NCBI RefSeq assembly: GCF_032586155.1
Contig: NZ_JAWHTC010000001.1
Location: 992,001-1,056,000, forward strand
Direction of reading: 5' to 3'
Length of the DNA: 64,000 nucleotides
DNA from: JAWHTC01 sp032586155
GTDB taxonomy: Bacteria > Pseudomonadota > Alphaproteobacteria > Rhodobacterales > Rhodobacteraceae
Below, piece by piece: positions 16,888 through 24,814 of the stretch (its first letter is position 1; each line of letters opens with the position of its first letter). The notes under the pieces are model-generated. The model saw only the letters and a program-made list of their open reading frames with translations. It was not told the DNA's origin and ran no database searches. The translations under genes were made by a program, and so were the position numbers.

Positions 16888-18234
16888 ATGGGAAAATACA
16901 CAGGGAACCCCGCAGCGGTGGCGGCACTGGTGCGCCAGCACGAGGTGCATCGCGATACCTATATCGACCGGGAGATCTATGAGCTGGAGATGAAGCATCT
17001 CTTTGCCAATACCTGGGTATTTGTCGGCCATGACAGCCAGTGCCCTAACAAGGGCGATTACATCACCACGCAGGTCGGCGATCAGCCGGTGATCATGGTG
17101 CGCCATAGCGATAATGAGATCAAAGTGCTGCTCAATCGTTGTCCGCACAAGGGCACCAAGATCGCGATTGATCGCGCGGGCAATACCGGCAAGTTCTTTC
17201 GCTGCCCCTATCACGCGTGGTCGTTCAAAACCGATGGGTGTTTGCTCGCGATCCCGCTGAAGAAGGGCTACGCCGACACGGGGTTTTCCGACAATCAGGC
17301 CAGCAAGGGGATGAAATCGGTGGGCGCGGTGCACAATCATCGCGGCTTTGTCTTTGCCCGGTTGAACGCGGACGGGATCAGTTTCGAGGATTACTTCGGC
17401 GAAGCAATGTCGTCGTTTGACAATATGGTCGACCGAAGCCCGGAAGGGCGGTTGGAAGTCGCGGGGCCGCCGCTGCGTTATATGCACCAGTGCAACTGGA
17501 AAATGCTGGTCGATAACCAGACCGATACCTGTCACCCGATGGTGGCGCATGAAAGCAGTGCGGGCACGGCGGTGGACCTGTTTGAAAAGGCCAATTGGCC
17601 CGAGGACAAGCCCAAGCCGATGGCGATGGAGATCATCGCGCCGTTCATGAGCCCTTATGAGTTTTTTGAGGAAATGGGGATAAGAACATGGCCGAACGGG
17701 CATGGTCATACCGGGGTGCATCATTCGATCCATTCGGATTATTCGGCCATTCCCGGCTATGTCGAGGCGATGGTTGAGAGCTATGGCGAGGAGCGGACCC
17801 AGGAGATATTGGGCGAGAACCGGCACAACACGGTCTATTGGCCCAACATCATGATCAAGGGGCCGATCCAGCAGTTGCGCAATTTCATTCCACTGGGGCC
17901 GGACAAGACGCTGGTGGAGAGCTACATCTATCGGCTGGTGGGGGCGCCGGAGCAGTTGTTGCAACGTACGGCGATGTACAATCGGATCATCAACGCGCCG
18001 ACCTCGATCGTCGGGCATGATGATCTGGAGATGTACGAGCGCGCTCAGGAGGGGCTGCATGCCGAGGGCATGGACTGGATCAACATCCAGCGGCTGCACG
18101 AGGGCGAGGAAGATTTCGACGAGATCGCGGTCGAGAACGGCACCACCGAGCGGCAGATGCGCAACCAGATGCAGGCCTGGGTCAAGTTCATGACCATGAC
18201 CATGGATGATGGTGCCAAGGAGGCGGCTCAATGA
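16888..18234 (+). CDS. Rieske aromatic-ring-hydroxylating oxygenase, alpha subunit
   Basis: The 448-residue catalytic subunit has the Rieske [2Fe-2S] ligands Cys85-His87 and Cys106-His109 and a mononuclear iron site (Asp213, His216, His221 in DNQTDTCHPMVAH). It should insert both atoms of O2 into an aromatic ring. The ATG at 16888 follows ATAGGAG; an in-frame ATG at 16870 has no better signal. The stop overlaps the beta-subunit start by ATGA. Lying next to a CoA ligase and a thiolase/DUF35 pair, it is likely to act on a CoA thioester, as in the ipf ibuprofen cluster. The substrate is not deducible from these motifs. Confidence 0.92.
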   Translation: MGKYTGNPAAVAALVRQHEVHRDTYIDREIYELEMKHLFANTWVFVGHDSQCPNKGDYITTQVGDQPVIMVRHSDNEIKVLLNRCPHKGTKIAIDRAGNTGKFFRCPYHAWSFKTDGCLLAIPLKKGYADTGFSDNQASKGMKSVGAVHNHRGFVFARLNADGISFEDYFGEAMSSFDNMVDRSPEGRLEVAGPPLRYMHQCNWKMLVDNQTDTCHPMVAHESSAGTAVDLFEKANWPEDKPKPMAMEIIAPFMSPYEFFEEMGIRTWPNGHGHTGVHHSIHSDYSAIPGYVEAMVESYGEERTQEILGENRHNTVYWPNIMIKGPIQQLRNFIPLGPDKTLVESYIYRLVGAPEQLLQRTAMYNRIINAPTSIVGHDDLEMYERAQEGLHAEGMDWINIQRLHEGEEDFDEIAVENGTTERQMRNQMQAWVKFMTMTMDDGAKEAAQ

Positions 18235-18710
18235 GCATTTCACGCGATCAGATCATTGATTTCATCTATGACGAAGCCCGGATGCTGGATGAGGGCCGTT
18301 ATAACGAGTGGCTGGAATTGTGGCTGCCCGAGGGATTTTACTGGATGCCTCTGGATTACAAGCAGACCGACCCGGATCTGGTGACCTCGCTGATGTATGA
18401 AGATGATTTCATGCGGCGGCTGCGGGTCGAGAGGCTGAATGGCGAGCGGACGTTCAGCCAGAAGCCGAAAAGCCGCTGTCATCATGTTATTCAACGGCCA
18501 TTTGTCGACAAGTTTGATGACAAGACTGGCGAGTTCGAGACCAATACCTCGATGCATTACGTCGAAACCCGGCTGGACGAACAGTTCCTGCTGGCGCTGG
18601 TGGCGACCCATGAGCTGAAACTGGTGGATGGGCAGTTGAGGATTGCCAACAAGCGGGTCGATATCCTGAATTGCGACGCCGCCTTCGGCAATATCCAGCT
18701 GCTGCCATGA
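18231..18710 (+). CDS. Ring-hydroxylating oxygenase, beta subunit
   Basis: The 159-residue protein has the SnoaL-like cone fold of oxygenase small subunits (FIYDEARMLDEGRYNEWLEL, then WLPEGFYWMPL). It should assemble with the alpha subunit as alpha3beta3 and has a structural role. It starts inside the alpha stop codon (ATGA) and ends inside the CoA-ligase start (ATGA), so the three genes are coupled. Length is usual for the family. Confidence 0.9.
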   Translation: MSISRDQIIDFIYDEARMLDEGRYNEWLELWLPEGFYWMPLDYKQTDPDLVTSLMYEDDFMRRLRVERLNGERTFSQKPKSRCHHVIQRPFVDKFDDKTGEFETNTSMHYVETRLDEQFLLALVATHELKLVDGQLRIANKRVDILNCDAAFGNIQLLP

Positions 18711-20329
18711 ACCAGGCCGGGCCCTCAGTTTTCGACGTTTTTGCCGGGGCCGTGCGGCGCTGGCCAATGCGGTCGTTTCTGAACGTGTTGCCGGGGACGG
18801 CGCGGGCCTATGGGATTTCCGCCGGTGAGATCAGCTATGCGGCGGCGGCGGGTATCGTCGAGGACTGGGGATCGCGATTTCGCGCCGCCGGTTATGGGCC
18901 GGGGATGCGGATCGCGCTGCTGCTGGAGAACCGGCCGGATTATTTCCTGATCTGGCTGGCAGCGAACCGGCTGGGGATGAGCGTGGTTCCGATCAATCCG
19001 GACCTGCGCGCGGCCGAGCTGGAATATCTGATTGGCCACGCGGAACCGGCGTTGATCATTGCCACGCGGGCACGGCAGGGCGAATTGCGTCGTGCAGCGC
19101 GGGCGGCGCGGATGAGGGCGCCGGTGATCATGGTGGGCAACACCCTGCCTGAACCGCGCGGGACGGCGAAAGTTGCGAGGTCGTCCGGTAGGTCGGACGA
19201 GCGGGAGGCGGCGGTGCTTTATACATCCGGCACCACCGGCCAGCCCAAGGGCTGCGTGCTGGCCAACCGCTATTTCACCGAGATGGCGGAGTGGTATGCC
19301 GGGCTGGGCGGCATCATCAGCCTGACCGAGCAGGGCGAGCGCATGATCACGCCCTTGCCGATCTTTCATATGAACGCGATGGCGTGTTCGTTCATGGTGA
19401 TGATGCAGGTGGGGGGCTGTTTGACGGTGCTTGACCGGTTCCATCCCAGTACTTGGTGGCAGGATGTGCGCGACAGCGGCGCGACGTGTCTGCATTACCT
19501 TGGCGTGATGCCGTCGATCCTGATGGGGATGGATGCGGGGGATGCTGAGCGCGCTCATGACGTGCGGTTCGGCTTCGGGGCAGGGGTTGACCCAAAGCTG
19601 CATGGTCCGTTCGAGCAACGCTTTGGATTTCCGTTGATGGAGGCCTGGGCGATGACCGAAACCGGCGCGGGGGCAGTGATTTCGAACCACCATCATGACC
19701 GGTTGATCGGGCAGTCCTCGCTTGGGCCGGTACCGGAGTGGCTGGAGGTGCGGCTGGTGGATGAGGCTGGCCTTGACGTGCCCACGGGCGATCCGGGCGA
19801 GTTGCTGGTGAGGCGCCGGGGCGAGCGGTCGCGGGACGGGTTCTTTTCCGAGTATTACAAGAACGAGGCGGCAACAGAAGAGGCCTGGGCGGGCGGCTGG
19901 TTTCATACCGGCGACGTGGTCCGACAGGGCGAGGGCGGCAACATGTTCTTCGTTGACCGGCGCAAGAACGTGATCCGCCGCTCGGGCGAGAACATTGCCG
20001 CAGTTGAGGTGGAAAGCGTGCTGATGCGCCATCCCGAGATCACCGCGGCGGGGGTGGCCCCGGTGGCCGATGCCATTCGTGGCGATGAGGTGTTTGCTTG
20101 CCTGTGTGTTTCCGACCGGTCCTATGACAAGGCGCGGGAAATCGGGCGTTGGGCGCTTGATCAAATGGCTTATTACAAGGTGCCGGGCTACATTGCTTTT
20201 GTTGATGCACTGCCCCTGACGCCGACACAGAAGATTCAGCGGGCCGAATTGAAGGTTATGGTGGCAGAGCTGGTTAATGCGCCTGAGACGGTGAACCTGA
20301 CCGACATGAAGAAGAGGCAGGTGGCATGA
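18707..20329 (+). CDS. AMP-dependent aryl/acyl-CoA ligase
   Basis: The 540-residue adenylate-forming enzyme has the phosphate loop LYTSGTTGQPKGC, the motif EAWAMTETGAG, the hinge GGWFHTGDVVRQGEGG and the C-terminal catalytic Lys in PLTPTQKIQRAEL. It should activate the free aromatic acid to its CoA thioester, giving a second entry to the pathway beside IorAB. The chosen ATG at 18707 overlaps the beta-subunit stop. The family resembles crotonobetaine/bile-acid-CoA and IpfF-like ligases; which acid is activated is unknown. Confidence 0.87.
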   Translation: MNQAGPSVFDVFAGAVRRWPMRSFLNVLPGTARAYGISAGEISYAAAAGIVEDWGSRFRAAGYGPGMRIALLLENRPDYFLIWLAANRLGMSVVPINPDLRAAELEYLIGHAEPALIIATRARQGELRRAARAARMRAPVIMVGNTLPEPRGTAKVARSSGRSDEREAAVLYTSGTTGQPKGCVLANRYFTEMAEWYAGLGGIISLTEQGERMITPLPIFHMNAMACSFMVMMQVGGCLTVLDRFHPSTWWQDVRDSGATCLHYLGVMPSILMGMDAGDAERAHDVRFGFGAGVDPKLHGPFEQRFGFPLMEAWAMTETGAGAVISNHHHDRLIGQSSLGPVPEWLEVRLVDEAGLDVPTGDPGELLVRRRGERSRDGFFSEYYKNEAATEEAWAGGWFHTGDVVRQGEGGNMFFVDRRKNVIRRSGENIAAVEVESVLMRHPEITAAGVAPVADAIRGDEVFACLCVSDRSYDKAREIGRWALDQMAYYKVPGYIAFVDALPLTPTQKIQRAELKVMVAELVNAPETVNLTDMKKRQVA

Positions 20330-21492
20330 GGCGGCAGAATTATGATGGCGTGGCCTTGGTTGCGCCGACGACGCTGCCGTACCAGCGCTATTCGATCGAG
20401 ACGGCGCATTGGTGGATTGCACGAGTGCTGAAGACCATGCTGGACGGGGCGGGGGTTAAGCCTGCCGAGCTGGACGGGTTTTCGGTGGCGAGTTTCACGT
20501 TGTTTCCCGATACCGCCGTGGGGCTGACCCAGCATCTTGGGCTGTGTCCGCGTTGGCTGGATCATATCCCGATGGGCGGGGCGTCGGGCGTGGTGGCGTT
20601 GCGAAAGGCGGCGCGGGCGGTGCAGGCGGGGGATGCCGATATCGTCGCCTGTGTTTCGGGCGACACCAATCATATCGACAGCTTCCGGGCGCTTTTGAGC
20701 AGTTTTTCGCGATTTGCGATGGATGCGTCCTATCCATACGGGTACGGCGGGCCAAATGCGAATTTCGCATTGCTGACAGACCGTTACATGACAGAGTTTG
20801 GTGCCGATCGGGCCGATTTCGGCAGGATTGCGGTGGCGCAAAGGGCCAACGCGTTGAACAATCCCGGCGCGGTGATGAAGAAGCCGCTGACACTGGAGCA
20901 GTATCTTGATGCGCGGCCCATCGCCGATCCGATCGCCCTGTTTGATTGCGTGATGCCTTGTGCGGGCGCCGAAGCATTTCTGGTGATGACGGTGGACGAG
21001 GCCGAGGCGCGCGGGCTGCCTTATGCGACGATTGGCGGGGCCATCGAAAGGCACAATGCCCATGCGGATGATCCGATCCAACTTCGTGGTGGCTGGACCA
21101 TGGATATTGATGAATTGTGGGGCATGGCGGAATGTTCCCCTGAAGATGTGGATTTGGTCCAGACCTATGACGACTACCCGGTGATCTCGATGATGCAGAT
21201 CGAGGATCTGGGGTTTTGCGGCAAAGGCGAGGGGCCGGATTTCCTGCGCGACAAAGACATGACCATCACCGGGGATTTTCCGCACAATACGTCCGGCGGG
21301 CAACTTAGCGGCGGGCAGGCCGGGGCGGCGGGTGGTTTCATCGGATTGGTCGAGGCGATCCGGCAGGTGACCGGGCAGGCCGGGCCGACGCAGGTCACCG
21401 GGGCAAAAAGGGCACTGGTGAGCGGGTTCGGGATGATCAACTACGACCGGGGGGTGTGTTCCTCGGCTGCGGTGCTGGAGGGCGTTACATGA
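20326..21492 (+). CDS. Thiolase-fold protein lacking the nucleophilic cysteine (SCP2-thiolase-like, probable aldolase subunit)
   Basis: The 388-residue protein has the thiolase fold, but the position of the usual N-terminal catalytic Cys reads MGGASGVVAL, with no cysteine. C-terminal motifs include DLVQTYDDYPVISMMQIED and MINYDRGVCSSAAVLEG. Thiolase-like proteins of this type pair with DUF35 proteins and in steroid side-chain cleavage (Ltp2 with its DUF35 partner) act as retro-aldolases using tyrosines. Here both a Tyr-containing YDDY and NYDRG are present. It overlaps a DUF35-SDR gene by ATGA. I infer C-C cleavage of an oxygenated acyl-CoA, not thiolysis. Confidence 0.8.
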   Translation: MRRQNYDGVALVAPTTLPYQRYSIETAHWWIARVLKTMLDGAGVKPAELDGFSVASFTLFPDTAVGLTQHLGLCPRWLDHIPMGGASGVVALRKAARAVQAGDADIVACVSGDTNHIDSFRALLSSFSRFAMDASYPYGYGGPNANFALLTDRYMTEFGADRADFGRIAVAQRANALNNPGAVMKKPLTLEQYLDARPIADPIALFDCVMPCAGAEAFLVMTVDEAEARGLPYATIGGAIERHNAHADDPIQLRGGWTMDIDELWGMAECSPEDVDLVQTYDDYPVISMMQIEDLGFCGKGEGPDFLRDKDMTITGDFPHNTSGGQLSGGQAGAAGGFIGLVEAIRQVTGQAGPTQVTGAKRALVSGFGMINYDRGVCSSAAVLEGVT

Positions 21493-22739
21493 CCGAGCGA
21501 CTGAAGCCACCCCCAAGGAAGAACCCGCAGAAACGCACGGTCAGCCCGACAAGCCCGCCTGCGATGCGGTCGCGGGCGTCGCTGGGGATATCGGCGGCGG
21601 CTGCCGAAGGGCGGTTCATGTTGCAGGTCTGTGGAGAATGCCACGCGGTTCAGTATCCGGCGCGGGACGCTTGCTGCAAATGCCTCTCGGTCGATCTGCC
21701 GTGGCAGGATGTGGATCCGGCGGGTCAGTTGCTGGCGGAAACCACCATTCGCACCTCGACGAACCTCTATTTTCGTGAGCGGTCCCCGTGGCGGACCGGC
21801 TCGGTCAAGCTGGACGCCGGGCCGGTGATCATTGCCCATGTTCACGGCGACGTGGAACGTGGGGCCCGGGTGCGGTTGGAGAACAAGCTCGACCGGTCGG
21901 GCCAAGGTGTATTGCTGGCCATGCCAGAGGAAAGGAGCCCGGATATGGAAGATGATCCGCAACTGCGTGCGATGAGCTCTGACCCGAAGCTGCGGCGTGT
22001 GCTGATCGCCGATGGGCGCAATTCGAACGCAGTTGCTTTGGCGCAGGCATTGGCCGAGGCGGGCACAAGTATGATTTTTGTCGGAGAATCAGAGTCCTGG
22101 CGGCCAAACCCGAACCGATCTGCATTGGAAAAGGTGCCGGGCGTCGAAATGATGGCGCTGGATGTGACTGACACCAGCTCGGTGCGTGAATTAGCGGGCG
22201 AGATCGGCGGTAAGACCGATATCCTGATCAACAATGCACGCTTTGTGCGCCCCGGCGGCGTGCTGGAGCGGGGTGATACCGCCTTTGCCCATGACGAGAT
22301 GGAGGTGAACTATCTCGGTCTGATGCGGCTGGCTCAGGCGTTCGGGCCCGGGATGTGCGGGCGCACGGCGGATGGGGTTAACTCGGCCGTGGCCTGGGTC
22401 AATGTGATTTCCGCCTACGCCTTGGTCAATGCATCAGACTATGGCTGTTTCTCGGCGTCCAATGCTGCCGCGTTTTCTTTGAGCCAGTCCTTGCGGGCCG
22501 AGTTCCGGGCATCGGGCCTGCGGCTGATGAATGTTTTTGTCGGTCCCACGGAAGATGACTGGCACCAACCCCTGCCGCCGCCCAAGGTGATGCCGAAGGC
22601 GTTGGCGCGCGACGTGGTGAAGGGGCTGCGTGACGGGTTGGAAGATGTCTATTGCGGCGATGTAGCCAAGGACCTTCGCGAGCGGTTCATGGCCGGGCCA
22701 AAGATATTGGAGCGGGAAATGACGGGGGGCGGGGCATGA
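21489..22739 (+). CDS. DUF35 OB-fold protein fused to a degenerate short-chain dehydrogenase domain
   Basis: The 416-residue fusion has a basic, Pro-rich leader (1-30), a zinc ribbon (Cys48, Cys51, Cys62/63, Cys65 in QVCGECHAVQY and DACCKC), a DUF35 OB-fold to about residue 145, and an SDR Rossmann domain at about 170-400. In the SDR part NNA (248-250) is kept, but the glycine-rich motif is ADGRNSNA and the YxxxK pair is replaced by Phe321 and Asn325 (FSASN). It therefore probably lacks dehydrogenase activity and may bind CoA or act as scaffold. Both neighbours overlap by ATGA. DUF35 partners of thiolase-fold aldolases are known; this fusion I do not recognise. Confidence 0.8.
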   Translation: MTERLKPPPRKNPQKRTVSPTSPPAMRSRASLGISAAAAEGRFMLQVCGECHAVQYPARDACCKCLSVDLPWQDVDPAGQLLAETTIRTSTNLYFRERSPWRTGSVKLDAGPVIIAHVHGDVERGARVRLENKLDRSGQGVLLAMPEERSPDMEDDPQLRAMSSDPKLRRVLIADGRNSNAVALAQALAEAGTSMIFVGESESWRPNPNRSALEKVPGVEMMALDVTDTSSVRELAGEIGGKTDILINNARFVRPGGVLERGDTAFAHDEMEVNYLGLMRLAQAFGPGMCGRTADGVNSAVAWVNVISAYALVNASDYGCFSASNAAAFSLSQSLRAEFRASGLRLMNVFVGPTEDDWHQPLPPPKVMPKALARDVVKGLRDGLEDVYCGDVAKDLRERFMAGPKILEREMTGGGA

Positions 22740-23512
22740 GTGTTCTGGACGATCTAGCGGTCAAGATCGCCTCGGGCGCGGTGCGGATGGTGGATTTGAC
22801 CCATACCCTCGACCCGGATTTCCCGGTGATCATCCTACCGCCTGAGTTTGGTCAATGCGCGCGGTTCAGGATGGAGGAAATCAGCGCCTATGATCATCGC
22901 GGCCCGGCGTGGAAATGGAACAATATCTCGATGTGCGAGCATACGGGAACGCATTTCGATGCGCCGAGCCACTGGATATCGGGCCGGGATGTGCCGAACG
23001 GGGCCGTGGATGAGATTGCGGTGGAGCGGCTGGTTGGGCCGGTGGTGGTGATTGATTGTTCCGAAGGTGCGTCGAAAGACGACGATTTTGAACTGACTCC
23101 CGAGGTGATTGAGGCCTGGGAGGCCGAGCATGGGACAATCCCCGAGGACTGCTGGGTGTTGATGCGCACGGATTGGTCCAAACGGCGCGGGGCGGAGTAT
23201 CTGAATATGCAAGATGACGGTCCGCATTCGCCGGGGCCGACGCCGGAGGCGATGCGGTTGCTTGTCGAGGAGCGCAATATCCGCGGGTTCGGGACCGAAA
23301 CGGTGGGGACGGATGCCGGTCAGGGGATGCATTACACGCCGCCCTATCCGGCGCATTACATCCTGCATGGGGCTGGGAAGTATGGTCTGCAATGCCTTGC
23401 AAACCTTGATCTTTTGCCCGCGACGGGGGCGGTATTGATCGCGCCGCCGCTGAAGATCAAGAACGGCACTGGGTCGCCGCTGAGGGTGATGGCGATGGTG
23501 GAGGAGGCGTGA
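22736..23512 (+). CDS. Cyclase-family metal-dependent hydrolase (isatin hydrolase/kynurenine formamidase superfamily)
   Basis: The 258-residue protein has the family signature HTGTHFDAPSH at residues 69-79, which binds Mn or Zn, and GFGTETVGTDAGQ further on. Relatives hydrolyse amide or lactam bonds: kynurenine formamidase, and isatin hydrolase, which opens isatin to isatinate. Its place in an operon with IorAB and a ring oxygenase makes isatin or another cyclic amide or lactone a reasonable substrate; this is inference. The start at 22736 overlaps the preceding stop (ATGA). Length is usual for the family, and it is probably cytoplasmic because no signal peptide is seen. Confidence 0.82.
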   Translation: MSVLDDLAVKIASGAVRMVDLTHTLDPDFPVIILPPEFGQCARFRMEEISAYDHRGPAWKWNNISMCEHTGTHFDAPSHWISGRDVPNGAVDEIAVERLVGPVVVIDCSEGASKDDDFELTPEVIEAWEAEHGTIPEDCWVLMRTDWSKRRGAEYLNMQDDGPHSPGPTPEAMRLLVEERNIRGFGTETVGTDAGQGMHYTPPYPAHYILHGAGKYGLQCLANLDLLPATGAVLIAPPLKIKNGTGSPLRVMAMVEEA

Positions 23513-24237
23513 TGGGCAACCTGACGGCGGTGATCACCGGGGGCAGCAAGGGGATTGGCCGGGATCTGGCCGAGGCGATGCTGGCCGAAGGATACACGGT
23601 GATCTCGATCGCGCGGAACCTGCCCGAGGATGCGCCCGACGGGATGATTTCTGTCGCGTGCGATCTTCTGGATGGGGACGCAGTGGCCAAGGTGGCGGCC
23701 AAGATCGCGGCTGAGCACAAGGTGACGCATCTGGTGCATAATGCCGGGCTGATCTGGCCGAACCTGGTTGAGGAGGCGGAACCGAGCGATATTACCGGGT
23801 TGGCGCAGCTGCATTTGGGCGCGGCGCTGACCCTGCTCAAGGCATTCCTGCCCGCGATGAAAACGCGCGGCATGGGGCGGGTGCTGTTCAATGGCTCGCG
23901 TGCGGCTTTGGGCGTTCCGACGCGCACAGCCTATTCCGCCACCAAGGCCGGGATCATCGGCATGGCGCGGACCTGGGCGCTGGAACTGGCACCGCACGGG
24001 ATCACGGTGAACGTGGTGGCGCCGGGGCCGGTCAGGACCGACAATTTCTGGGGCATCGTGCCCAAAGGGTCGGATCGCGAAGCGGATTTGGCGGCGAAGT
24101 TGCCGGTTGGGCGGCTCGGCGAGGTGGGGGATATCACCCGGGCCTTCATGTTCTTTGCTGATCCCAGGAATGGGTTTGTCACCGGGCAGACGCTGTATGT
24201 CTGTGGCGGCGCGAGCGTGGGGACGTTGAGCCTGTAA
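23512..24237 (+). CDS. Short-chain dehydrogenase/reductase
   Basis: The 241-residue classical SDR has TGGSKGIG at 9-16, HNAG at 76-79, and catalytic Ser129, Tyr141 and Lys145 (YSATK), so unlike the preceding fusion it should be active with NAD(P). It could oxidise a diol or carbinol made after ring oxygenation, for example dioxindole to isatin. The ATG at 23512 overlaps the cyclase stop by one base and is 4 bases after GAGGAGG; a GTG at 23509 is too close to that site. The C-terminus is family-typical (GFVTGQTLYVCGGASVG). Confidence 0.88.
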   Translation: MGNLTAVITGGSKGIGRDLAEAMLAEGYTVISIARNLPEDAPDGMISVACDLLDGDAVAKVAAKIAAEHKVTHLVHNAGLIWPNLVEEAEPSDITGLAQLHLGAALTLLKAFLPAMKTRGMGRVLFNGSRAALGVPTRTAYSATKAGIIGMARTWALELAPHGITVNVVAPGPVRTDNFWGIVPKGSDREADLAAKLPVGRLGEVGDITRAFMFFADPRNGFVTGQTLYVCGGASVGTLSL

Positions 24238-24335
24238 GAAATCGTTGGCGTGCTGGGGCCCACGATTTGCGAGGGAGGCTGGAGATTGACGCCCGGATAA
24301 CGTAATGGGGCGCCAAGAAATCAGGAGACGCGCCC

Positions 24336-24758
24336 ATGACCAAATCCTTTACCACCACCCGGATATTACGTTTTGGCGATTGCGATATTTCCGGGACGGC
24401 GTATTTCCCGTCCTACCTCAACATCCTCAACGGGGTGAACGAGGAATTCTGGGAGGATCTGGGATACCCGTGGCACAAGATTATCTGGGAGGATCGCTGG
24501 GGCACGCCGACGGTGCATATCCGCTCGGATTTCTCCAGCCCGTCGTTTTTTGGCGAGGAGCTGACCTTTGTGGTGAAGGTGCTGAAGGTCGGCAAGTCGT
24601 CACTGACCATCCACCACGACATCAGCTGCAAGGGTGAGAAACGCTGGGAAAGCACGCAGGTGCTGGCGGCCTCGGATCTGGACAAGCATTGCTCGATCCC
24701 GTGGCCGGACGATGTGCGCGCGGCGCTGGAGGCCTATTTGCCGGACGAGGGAGAATAG
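24336..24758 (+). CDS. Hotdog-fold acyl-CoA thioesterase (4-hydroxybenzoyl-CoA thioesterase type)
   Basis: The 140-residue protein has the hotdog signature FGDCDISGTAYFPSYLNILN, in which the aspartate of GDCD is the expected catalytic residue of the 4HBT family. It should hydrolyse an aryl- or acyl-CoA to the free acid and CoA. It lies 98 bp after the SDR stop, on the same strand, and is the last gene before convergent ligC, so it is probably the end of the iorA operon. GGAGACGCGCCC precedes the ATG. The exact substrate is unknown. Confidence 0.8.
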   Translation: MTKSFTTTRILRFGDCDISGTAYFPSYLNILNGVNEEFWEDLGYPWHKIIWEDRWGTPTVHIRSDFSSPSFFGEELTFVVKVLKVGKSSLTIHHDISCKGEKRWESTQVLAASDLDKHCSIPWPDDVRAALEAYLPDEGE

Positions 24759-24763
24759 GGAGG

Positions 24764-24803
24764 GGTGGTGCGCGAACCCGGCCTATCGGCCGGAACCGCA
24801 CAC
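24764..24803. terminator. Hairpin between convergent operons
   Basis: GAACCCGGCC-TATC-GGCCGGAACC with flanking GGTG..CACC forms a long, slightly bulged inverted repeat between the thioesterase and ligC stop codons. There is no T-run, so it would be a factor-dependent or bidirectional barrier. Confidence 0.4.
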
Positions 24804-24814
24804 CCTGCGTTTCA

